A stretch of DNA of 6,716 bases from an uncultured Eubacteriales bacterium (GTDB lineage: Bacteria; Bacillota; Clostridia; Oscillospirales; CAG-272), in assembly GCA_934417455.1 (NCBI GenBank), contig CAKRWK010000062.1, positions 1-6,716 on the forward strand, given 5' to 3'. Below, piece after piece: positions 1 to 5,850 of this stretch (the stretch's first letter is position 1; every line of letters starts with the position of its first letter). The notes beneath the pieces are model-generated. The model was given only the letters and a program-made list of their open reading frames with translations, ran no database searches and was not told the DNA's origin. Position numbers and translations under genes: made by a program.

Positions 1-748
1 GTTCCTCTGGTTCCCCAAACCGTCCCATCGGCGTGGCGCGGAGAATTTTCTCCGTGCGCGGCGTCGGCGCTCCGTCCTCGCGGAAGAGAAGCGCGCGGTT
101 CTGTCCCGTCACAAAGAAACCGGGCGCTATGGCATTGACGCGGATGCCGCACGACGCGAAGTGCACGGCGAGCCATGCCGTGAAATTGGATACGGCCGCC
201 TTGGCCGCGCTGTAAGCGGGAATTTTCGTCAGAGGACGGTATGCGTTCATCGAGGAAATGTTGAGAATATTGCCGCCGCGCCCGTTCGTTGCCATGTCCC
301 GCGCAAACACCTGCGTGGTGAGAAACGCGGCTGTGACGTTGAGGTCGAAAACAAAGCGGAACCCGTCGGGCGAGAGGGAAAAGAAGTCGCCGTTTTCTGG
401 GGCCGTGTCGGGGTCGAAAAACTCGTTTTCTGTAGTTGCTCTCGGACTGTTGCCGCCGGCGCCGTTGATGAGAATGTCACATGCGCCGAACAAAGTATCC
501 ATGAGTTCTTTTGCGCACAGGAGACTTTCTTTGTCAAGGCAATCCGCCTTCACAGGAAGCGCCGTTCCGCCGGCCGCCCTGATTTCTTCCGCCACGGTGC
601 GTACCGCTTCTTCATTGATGTCAAGAAGCACAACTTTCGCGCCCAGCGCGGCCAGTGCTTTGGCAAAGGCAGAGCAAAGAACGCCGCCTGCTCCCGTGAT
701 GACGACTACCTTTCCCATATAGTCTGAATTGTTTGTTAAGTTTGTCAT
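1..748 (-). CDS. uxuB: SDR-type D-mannonate oxidoreductase (fructuronate reductase), C-terminus cut off by window edge
   Basis: Probably a cytosolic NAD(H)-dependent enzyme interconverting D-fructuronate and D-mannonate, one step before UxuA in hexuronate breakdown. The 249 visible residues form a classical short-chain dehydrogenase: a glycine-rich nucleotide loop TGAGGVLC at 18-25 (a variant of TGxxxGxG), NGAGGN at 95-100, and a catalytic Asn-Ser-Tyr-Lys set at N137, S166, Y179 and K183 (YSAAK). IRVNAIAPG follows at 202-210. The segment between NGAGGN and N137 is longer than in a minimal SDR. I start at 748 because an AAAGAGAAG ribosome binding site (759-767) lies ten bases upstream; the in-frame ATG at 718 has none. 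The site overlaps the uxuA stop, so translation is probably coupled. The stop codon is beyond base 1. SDR membership is certain. The substrate call rests on fold type plus position directly behind uxuA; another sugar-acid dehydrogenase is the alternative. Confidence 0.85.
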   Translation of the reverse strand, partial: MTNLTNNSDYMGKVVVITGAGGVLCSAFAKALAALGAKVVLLDINEEAVRTVAEEIRAAGGTALPVKADCLDKESLLCAKELMDTLFGACDILINGAGGNSPRATTENEFFDPDTAPENGDFFSLSPDGFRFVFDLNVTAAFLTTQVFARDMATNGRGGNILNISSMNAYRPLTKIPAYSAAKAAVSNFTAWLAVHFASCGIRVNAIAPGFFVTGQNRALLFREDGAPTPRTEKILRATPMGRFGEPEE

Positions 749-765
749 TTTCTGCAATCTTCTCT

Positions 766-1821
766 TTACAAATTGTGTGTTTTTTTCGTTTTGACGATAC
801 CTTCCCATAGTCCGGATAGGTACATGGCGCCGAGAGCACGGTCGTACAGCCCGTATCCCGGCCGTCCTTTCTCGCCCCAGATGTTTCTGCCGTGGTCGGG
901 GCGGATGTATCCGTCAAATCCGCCGTCGTGCAGGGCGCGGAGAATGCCGTATATGTCAAGGGAACCGCAGTCGGTCGGATGGGGACATTCGTGGAAAGAC
1001 ATGCCGTCGCCGTCGTAGCGGATGTTGCGGGCGTGCACAAAGTGAATACGTCCCATGCGTGCGTATTTTTCCGCCATGGAAACAAGGTTGTTTATCCGTC
1101 CGGCCCCGAGAGAGCCGGTGCAGAACGTCAGTCCGTTATAAGGATTGTTCACGGTCGACAGGAGTCTGTCTATCTGTTTTTCCGTCGATACGATGCGGGG
1201 CAGGCCGAACAGCGGCCACGGTGGGTCATCCGGGTGTACGGCCATACGTATATCGCATTCTTCGCATGCGGGCATGAGTTTTTCAAGGAACCACACCATG
1301 TTTTCAAACAAGTCGTCTTCCGTCATGCCTTCATACCGTCCGAGAAGCCCGGCGAGTTCTTCTTTGGTGTAGCTTTCGTCCCATCCGGGCAGGGAAAGCG
1401 TTTTCGGGTCAAGGGCGGCCAGCCGTCCGCTGTCGTATGCCAGCGCCGTACCGCCGTCGGGCAGGGAAAAATGCAGGTCGGTGCGCACCCAGTCAAAGAC
1501 AGGCATGAAATTGTAACAGATTACCTTTACGCCGGTCGCCGCGAGATTGCGTATAGTCTGTATATAATTTTCCGTCAGTTTTTCGCGGGTCTTTTCACCG
1601 CGTTTGATGTCCTCGTGCACGGGCACGCTTTCAATAACCTCCATGGAAAGGCCGGCCACCCCGCAGCGACGCTTCGCGGCGAGGATGTCCTCCGTCGGCC
1701 AGACATCGCCGACGGGAATGCCGTAGAGAGCCGTGACAACGCCTGTCACGGCAGGAATCTGCCGTATATCGGAAAGCGTAACAGGGTCGGATTCTCCGTA
1801 ATGGCGGAATGTCATTTTCAT
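766..1821 (-). CDS. uxuA: Mannonate dehydratase
   Basis: Cytosolic, metal-dependent enzyme that removes water from D-mannonate to give 2-keto-3-deoxygluconate, the committed step of glucuronate breakdown (EC 4.2.1.8). The 351 residues match the usual Bacillota UxuA length (about 350-360). Recognisable blocks include MKMTFRHYG at the N-terminus, IPAVTGVV, ALYGIPVGDVW, VIESVPVHEDIK, and VICYNFMPVFDWVRTDL near 99-115. Candidate metal ligands, known in this TIM-barrel family as two His, one Cys and one Asp, are H196 (in AVHPDDPPWP), C234 (TFCTGSLG), H263 (FVHARN) and D309 (RPDHGR). The ATG at 1821 follows AAGGAGA with nine-base spacing; a second ATG two codons in is less well placed. The gene sits 15 bases after the preceding dehydrogenase gene and 17 before uxuB. 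It appears full length and intact. Confidence 0.97.
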   Translation of the reverse strand: MKMTFRHYGESDPVTLSDIRQIPAVTGVVTALYGIPVGDVWPTEDILAAKRRCGVAGLSMEVIESVPVHEDIKRGEKTREKLTENYIQTIRNLAATGVKVICYNFMPVFDWVRTDLHFSLPDGGTALAYDSGRLAALDPKTLSLPGWDESYTKEELAGLLGRYEGMTEDDLFENMVWFLEKLMPACEECDIRMAVHPDDPPWPLFGLPRIVSTEKQIDRLLSTVNNPYNGLTFCTGSLGAGRINNLVSMAEKYARMGRIHFVHARNIRYDGDGMSFHECPHPTDCGSLDIYGILRALHDGGFDGYIRPDHGRNIWGEKGRPGYGLYDRALGAMYLSGLWEGIVKTKKTHNL

Positions 1822-1836
1822 CTGTCGGTTTCTCCT

Positions 1837-2847
1837 TTATTTCAGTGATACGGGTTCGCCGTCCGAGCGGTAGGCGGCCAGAAGAATATCAAGCGAGCGT
1901 TTGGCGCTTTCCGCCGTCACGGGCATGGGAGTGCCGTCTGCCAGTGCCTGGTAGAAAAGGTCAATCAGCGTTTTATGTCCGCCGCCGTAGCATTCTTTCA
2001 GTGCGCAACCTGCGCTCGTTCCGACTTCGATTTCGGCCGGTCGACCGCAGACGTAAAGGTAGGGAGATTCAAGACGGATTTTTTCGTGTTCCGTCATCAG
2101 AAGAATGTCCGTTGCATCCGCGCCCGCGCCGGCGGTGGTGGCATAGAAATTTGCCTGTTTGCCACCCGCAAAGCGGATAATGCCCTCACAGGTGTCCTCC
2201 ACCTCGATGATGCCCCGCAGATGATGATTGGCCGTTGTGGCCGTGACTTCGGTCGGTTCGCCGAAAAATTCGCAGAGCAAATCCAGCGTGTGAATGGCTT
2301 GGTTTATCATCACGCCGCCGCCCTCCGTCGCATATTTTCCGCGCCAGTCCCCGCTTTTGTAGTACGCCTCGTCACGGTGCCAGAATACGGACGCGTAAGC
2401 GGCCTTCACGCCGCCGTCCTCCTCGGCCAGTCGGTGCGCTTCTTTCGTCGTCGGGTTTTCCCGGTTCTGAAAGCACACGCAAAGACGGGCAGTGCTTTCC
2501 TTTTCCGCGGCGATCAGCGCATCCGCTTCCGCGGCCGTCACGGCGAGCGGTTTTTCGAGAAATACATTCACGCCGCAATGTAGCGCATAAATTGCCATCG
2601 GTGCATGCAGATAATGCGGCGTGCAGATGTGCAAAGCGTACGGACGCACCTCGTCTATCATGGTCTTGAAGTCCGTGTACAGCGCGGCCGACGGCGCATA
2701 TGTCACGGCCGCCGTCCGTGCTTTTTTCGCGTCGGTGTCGCAGAGAGCGGCGATATATACATCCTCCCGTGACGCGAGTGCCGACAGGTGCAGCGCGCTG
2801 ATATGGCCGCACCCCACAAGGGCGACTTTTTTCTTTTTCGTTTTCAT
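1837..2847 (-). CDS. Gfo/Idh/MocA family NAD(P)-dependent sugar dehydrogenase (336 aa paralogue)
   Basis: Predicted soluble oxidoreductase acting on a sugar or sugar-derived ring; the substrate cannot be read from sequence. The N-terminal Rossmann domain opens with VALVGCGHISALH at 8-20, where the usual third glycine of GxGxxG is Ser17. ICTPHYLHAPMA follows at 74-85, then EKP at 98-100, where the lysine is the typical catalytic residue. The C-terminal sheet domain carries YYKSGDWRG at 162-170 and GGGVMINQAIHTLDLL at 176-191, with N182, H186 and D189 in the usual active-site segment. It is clearly related to the upstream 383-residue gene. The start at 2847 has no good Shine-Dalgarno site, only GGCGG in A-rich DNA, and lies five bases from the previous gene's TGA (2853-2855); that TGA is followed in frame by TAA. 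Translation probably depends on coupling. A retaining NAD-dependent glycosidase such as GH109, which shares this fold, is an alternative I cannot exclude. Confidence 0.9.
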   Translation of the reverse strand: MKTKKKKVALVGCGHISALHLSALASREDVYIAALCDTDAKKARTAAVTYAPSAALYTDFKTMIDEVRPYALHICTPHYLHAPMAIYALHCGVNVFLEKPLAVTAAEADALIAAEKESTARLCVCFQNRENPTTKEAHRLAEEDGGVKAAYASVFWHRDEAYYKSGDWRGKYATEGGGVMINQAIHTLDLLCEFFGEPTEVTATTANHHLRGIIEVEDTCEGIIRFAGGKQANFYATTAGAGADATDILLMTEHEKIRLESPYLYVCGRPAEIEVGTSAGCALKECYGGGHKTLIDLFYQALADGTPMPVTAESAKRSLDILLAAYRSDGEPVSLK

Positions 2848-2852
2848 TTTTA

Positions 2853-4004
2853 TCAGACCGCCGTCACTTTTTCTTTTTTGACTTTGTGCGGACGCGATAC
2901 GGCAATCCGCTTTTCAAGTTCCGAGAGAAAAACGTCTTCGTCTACCGGGAAATCCACGGTTTTGTCAATAAATGACGACAAAAGCATGGCATTTGCCAGT
3001 TCAACGCCGAGCAGTCCGTCCGATGCGGGCGCATACAGAGGTTCAAGTCCGAGAATGGCATTGGCTACGTTGTTGCAAATGCCGACGTGTTGGGGATTGT
3101 CGCCTTCCGCTTTGATTTCCACCGTCTCTTCCATCGGCGGTTTGGAAAAGGACGTGTTTGTCGCAAAGCAGTATTCCCGCTCGTCAAGAAGAAGCTTTCT
3201 GAAATACAGTTTTCCGTTATCGAAAATCAGTGTGCCCTTCGAGCCCGTCACTTCAAAACGGTTGGTGCCCGGTGCGTCGGCCGTTGTGGTGATAAAGGTG
3301 CCCGTCGCACCGTTCGGATATTCAAGATAGCAGGTCACGTCGTCTTCCACCTCAATATCGTGCCATTTGCCGAAATGGCAGAACGCACGGACTCGCGTGG
3401 GGGACATGCCGGGAATCCACTGAAAGAGGTCGAGTTGATGCGGCGACTGGTTGAGCAGGACACCGCCGCCTTCGCCCGCCCATGTGGCGCGCCACGAACC
3501 GCTGTCATAATACTCCTGCGTGCGGTACCAGTCCGTGATAATCCAGTTCAGCCGTTTGATACGGCCGAGTTCTCCATCCTTTATCATCTGTCGCATCTTT
3601 TTGAAAACCGGATTGGTTCTCTGGTTGAACATAATCCCGAGCAGGGTGTCCGCGTGCTCGGCGCGGCGGAGCATTTCCTTTACCTGCTTTGCGTATACAC
3701 CCGCCGGTTTTTCCACGATGCAGTGCAGGTGGTGATCCATGGCCGAAATGGCAAGGGCGGGGTGGTCATAGTGCGGCACGCAAATCATCACGACGTCCAC
3801 CGTTCCCGACGAGAACATTTTTTCCGCCGTATCAAAGTAATGTACGCTGTCGCCGTACACGGCACGCATGCGGTCCAGTTTCTCCGGATTGATGTCGCAC
3901 AGGGCGGTCAGTACACCGTGTTCGATTTTTCCGTCGGAAAGATTTTTCGCATGGGTGGTGCCCATGTTGCCGCAACCGACAATGCCGAATCTCACCTTCT
4001 CCAT
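2853..4004 (-). CDS. Gfo/Idh/MocA family NAD(P)-dependent sugar dehydrogenase (383 aa paralogue)
   Basis: Predicted cytosolic dehydrogenase of a sugar, glycoside or sugar acid, substrate unknown. It has a standard dinucleotide motif FGIVGCGNMG (glycines 10, 12 and 15), MICVPHYDHPALA at 73-85, the EKP motif at 98-100, and a C-terminal domain with YYDSGSWRATW at 165-175 and GGGVLLNQSPHQLDLFQW at 179-196 (N185, H189, D192). Further on it has HDIEVEDDVTCYLEYPNGATG (215-235) and an FEVTGSKGTL segment (250-259). At 383 residues it is longer than its neighbour, mainly toward the C-terminus, which ends in a basic tail. The ATG at 4004 lies inside the end of the preceding gene (13-base overlap, 3992-4004) behind AAGGAGAGG. 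Together with the next gene it forms a tandem paralogue pair, probably working on different substrates or steps of one pathway. Family assignment is firm; any named activity would be a guess. Confidence 0.92.
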   Translation of the reverse strand: MEKVRFGIVGCGNMGTTHAKNLSDGKIEHGVLTALCDINPEKLDRMRAVYGDSVHYFDTAEKMFSSGTVDVVMICVPHYDHPALAISAMDHHLHCIVEKPAGVYAKQVKEMLRRAEHADTLLGIMFNQRTNPVFKKMRQMIKDGELGRIKRLNWIITDWYRTQEYYDSGSWRATWAGEGGGVLLNQSPHQLDLFQWIPGMSPTRVRAFCHFGKWHDIEVEDDVTCYLEYPNGATGTFITTTADAPGTNRFEVTGSKGTLIFDNGKLYFRKLLLDEREYCFATNTSFSKPPMEETVEIKAEGDNPQHVGICNNVANAILGLEPLYAPASDGLLGVELANAMLLSSFIDKTVDFPVDEDVFLSELEKRIAVSRPHKVKKEKVTAV

Positions 4005-4876
4005 ATGTAATCCTCTCCTTCTCTGTATATGAGGCCATTCTTCAGTGCGTCTTTCAGAGCACTGACAGCGACGTCAAAGGCAGCGTCTCCGCTTGGGAAT
4101 ATCATACCGCTTTTCAGTTCTTTTCTGTCAATGCTCGTGTACGCATCGAAAATGTGCAGATGCGGTTCCACCGTCAGCATAACAACGTCGTCCGTATATC
4201 GGTCGATGGAGGAGAGCGCACCGTCGATGTCGCCGTCGCCCATCGCGGCGGGAACGATGTCGCCGTTCGCGTAGCGCGCATCCTTGACATGCATGTAGCC
4301 GAAGCGTTGTAAGGTCGCTTCCAGCCCCGCTTTCACGTCCTCTCCCGTCCGTATGTAATTGGCGGGGTCGTAGATGCCGTAAAGATCCGGCAGGGAGGTG
4401 AGCAGGTCGCGCATCTCTTCCGGCCTCTCGCCGTAAACGTCCGCTTCGTTTTCGAGACAGAGCGTTATTCCCGCCGCCTTCGCCTCGCGGAGAAACACCC
4501 GCAGGCGGCGGAGAATTTCCTCCCGCAGAGCGGCGCGACGCTCTCTTTCGGCATAAAATCCGAATATGCGCATTCTGTCCGTACCGAGAATTTGGCAGGC
4601 ACGCAGCGCACGAAGAAACGCCGCAAGATGTACGTCAAAGGGCTTTTCGGCCGGGTATTTTCCGATGGGGGAACCGAGCGAACCGACACGGATGCCCGCC
4701 GCGTCGAATTTCGCCTTTATGTCAGCAAGTTCGGCCTCCGAAAAGTCGAGAATATTCCGTCCGTTAACAGAACGCGGCTCTATCAGTGAAATGTGATTTC
4801 TTTGTAACGCCGCTATCTGCCCCTCTATCGTCGGGGATGCCTCGTCGGCAAATGCGGAAAGAATAAATGAAGCCAT
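3992..4876 (-). CDS. Xylose-isomerase-like TIM-barrel sugar isomerase/epimerase, complete metal quartet
   Basis: A 294-residue protein of the sugar phosphate isomerase/epimerase (AP endonuclease 2-like) superfamily, expected to be a cytosolic divalent-metal enzyme that isomerises or epimerises a keto sugar or sugar acid. A candidate metal-ligand quartet in the order seen in tagatose 3-epimerase-type enzymes is E142 (LCLENEADVYG), D170 (GIYDPANY), H196 (YMHVKDA) and E237 (TVEPHLH). GDGDID at 213-218 is the usual glycine turn before the last strands. The N-terminus LSAFADEAS (6-14) is typical of this family. The start at 4876 follows AAGGAGA with ten-base spacing. It begins 21 bases after the upstream isomerase gene and overlaps the next dehydrogenase gene by 13 bases. 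Isomerase, epimerase, dehydratase or C-glycoside lyase-like chemistry are all compatible with the fold; the substrate is not identifiable. Confidence 0.88.
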   Translation of the reverse strand: MASFILSAFADEASPTIEGQIAALQRNHISLIEPRSVNGRNILDFSEAELADIKAKFDAAGIRVGSLGSPIGKYPAEKPFDVHLAAFLRALRACQILGTDRMRIFGFYAERERRAALREEILRRLRVFLREAKAAGITLCLENEADVYGERPEEMRDLLTSLPDLYGIYDPANYIRTGEDVKAGLEATLQRFGYMHVKDARYANGDIVPAAMGDGDIDGALSSIDRYTDDVVMLTVEPHLHIFDAYTSIDRKELKSGMIFPSGDAAFDVAVSALKDALKNGLIYREGEDYIWRR

Positions 4877-4897
4877 TTTTGTATAGTCTCCTTTGCA

Positions 4898-5659
4898 TTA
4901 TTTGCGTTTTATCAGGGGGCGAAGGTGTTCATAACTGAATTTCATCTGCTCGAATTCATCTCCGAGTTCAGGTGCATTATCCTGTTCCACAAGCGCGGTT
5001 TCGATGCCTTCTTCCTCGCATACGCGTGCCATGGCGGCAAAGTCGAGCACACCCGCGCCGCAGGGGCAGATGTCGCCTTTCGGCAGGCTCTTCATATCTT
5101 TGAAATGGATGTTTGTCATGCGTTCTCTGCCGATGCGGCGGATGTAGGTCAGCGGGTCGCGCCCGGCGTATGCCATCCAGTAGACGTCGGCAATGAAATC
5201 CAACTCGGGAAATTCCGAAAAGAGAATATCGAAAATATCCGTGCCGCCGACGTCGGAAAACTCTTTGTAATGATTGTGATAGGCGAACCGAAGTCCGGCC
5301 GCGCGGATTTTTTTGGCCGCTTCGCGGCTTTCCGCAATAAATGCCCGAACGCCCTCCGCCGAGGAGATGTATGATCCCGGCATACTTCCGAGACCTATCA
5401 CGGGGCAACCGTAAATTTTGTGTTCCTCTATCAGTTTTTCCGTGTCGCCGATGATGCGGTCGTAGGGCGAATGCGTGCAGGTGACGGGAAGAGCGTATTT
5501 TTCCGCCATGTCGCGGATGTCCTCCGGGGCGACGGGGCCGATGGCCGATATCTGCGCCGCCTCATATCCGATGGCCGACATCGCGCGGAAACATTCTTCC
5601 AGTCCCTCTTTTGTCTGCGTCCTTTTTCGCAATGTGTAAAACTGTGCGCCGAGTTTCAT
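4898..5659 (-). CDS. Xylose-isomerase-like TIM-barrel sugar isomerase/epimerase, YHNH variant; first gene of operon
   Basis: A 253-residue TIM-barrel protein of the sugar phosphate isomerase/epimerase superfamily. It starts MKLGAQFYTLR, a common opening of this group. Likely active-site residues are H63 (THSPYD), H128 and H130 (YHNHYKEF), D158 (FIADVYW), H185 (NIHFKD) and E225 (LVEQD). The position equivalent to the first metal Glu of the neighbouring isomerase appears to be His128, so metal binding or chemistry may differ. An unusual CPCGAGVLDF stands at 198-207. The ATG at 5659 has an AGAGAGG ribosome binding site seven bases upstream. A longer in-frame reading from TTG at 5734 is rejected because it would run through the promoter -10 region and adds lysine-rich residues not expected in the family. 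It is the promoter-proximal gene of the six-gene operon. Specific substrate unknown. Confidence 0.88.
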   Translation of the reverse strand: MKLGAQFYTLRKRTQTKEGLEECFRAMSAIGYEAAQISAIGPVAPEDIRDMAEKYALPVTCTHSPYDRIIGDTEKLIEEHKIYGCPVIGLGSMPGSYISSAEGVRAFIAESREAAKKIRAAGLRFAYHNHYKEFSDVGGTDIFDILFSEFPELDFIADVYWMAYAGRDPLTYIRRIGRERMTNIHFKDMKSLPKGDICPCGAGVLDFAAMARVCEEEGIETALVEQDNAPELGDEFEQMKFSYEHLRPLIKRK

Positions 5660-5719
5660 GTCTGTTCCTCTCTTTGTGCTTTTTTCGCGTTTTCGGGGAA
5701 TTTTTGCTTCTTTGTTTCC

Positions 5720-5748
5720 ATTGTAGCACAACAAAACATGGGGCGCAA
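5720..5748 (-). promoter_or_regulatory. Candidate sigma-A promoter of the leftward operon
   Basis: On the minus strand a -10 box TACAAT (5720-5725) is preceded by TGC, giving an extended -10, and lies 17 bases from a weak -35 TTGCGC (5743-5748). Transcription would begin near 5713, leaving a leader of about 53 bases before the ATG at 5659. The good -10 with a poor -35 is what one expects of a promoter needing an activator, which fits the divergent AraC-type gene. Based on sequence match only. Confidence 0.6.
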
Positions 5749-5768
5749 GAAAAAAATCATTGTCTCTC

Positions 5769-5789
5769 TTGCAAAAACTATTGCAAAAA
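5769..5789. repeat. Tandem TTGCAAAAA repeat, candidate operator between the divergent promoters
   Basis: TTGCAAAAA occurs at 5769-5777 and again at 5781-5789, a period of 12 bases, between the two candidate promoters and touching the regulator's -35. The core word recurs as TTTTTGC at 5701-5707, 5825-5831 and 5848-5854, making five copies in about 155 bases. AraC-family proteins typically bind direct repeats, but the 12-base period is shorter than the roughly 21-base spacing of well-known AraC sites, so the assignment is tentative. Confidence 0.4.
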
Positions 5790-5809
5790 TTGACCGGGTG
5801 TGATAAGAT
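5781..5809 (+). promoter_or_regulatory. Candidate promoter of the araC-type regulator
   Basis: TTGCAA (5781-5786) and TAAGAT (5804-5809) are separated by 17 bases and match sigma-A boxes at four of six positions each. The start of transcription would fall near 5816, at or past the in-frame ATG at 5815. That ATG would then have no leader, while a TTG start at 5851 would have about 35 bases. The -35 box coincides with the second copy of the TTGCAAAAA repeat, which would suit autoregulation. Confidence 0.45.
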
Positions 5810-5835
5810 AATAAATGAGAAATGTTTTTGCGGAC

Positions 5836-5841
5836 GGGAGG
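5836..5841 (+). promoter_or_regulatory. Ribosome binding site that supports a TTG start for the regulator
   Basis: GGGAGG lies nine bases before the TTG at 5851. No comparable purine-rich site precedes the in-frame ATG at 5815, whose upstream bases are TGATAAGATAATAA. A second weaker GGAG sits at 5843-5846. Confidence 0.6.
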
Positions 5842-5850
5842 CGGAGATTT

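Noticed and set aside
716..718. ATG at 718 as the uxuB start
   Set aside because: No ribosome binding site precedes it. The in-frame ATG at 748 has one at a ten-base distance and gives the ten or so residues usually seen before GKVVVITG in this type of SDR.
161..727. Plus-strand frames opposite the left-edge gene
   Set aside because: The minus strand encodes a continuous SDR with the full catalytic Asn-Ser-Tyr-Lys set to the window edge, so the plus-strand frames are shadows.
892..1848. Long plus-strand open frame of 318 codons
   Set aside because: It lies antisense to uxuA, whose protein is clearly recognisable along its full length. The translated plus-strand product shows no family motifs; such antisense frames are common in GC-rich coding DNA.
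3087..4010. Plus-strand open frame of 307 codons
   Set aside because: Antisense to the 383-residue Gfo/Idh/MocA gene and lacking recognisable domains or a convincing ribosome binding site; treated as a shadow frame.
4898..5734. Longer start (TTG at 5734) for the first operon gene
   Set aside because: The extension contains the TACAAT promoter element in its first codons and lysine-rich residues before the typical MKLGAQFYTLR opening; the ATG at 5659 has its own AGAGAGG site.
5660..5850. Possible riboswitch, small RNA or terminator in the divergent region
   Set aside because: I found no stable hairpin followed by a T-run and no recognisable riboswitch core; the region is explained by two promoters and repeat words.
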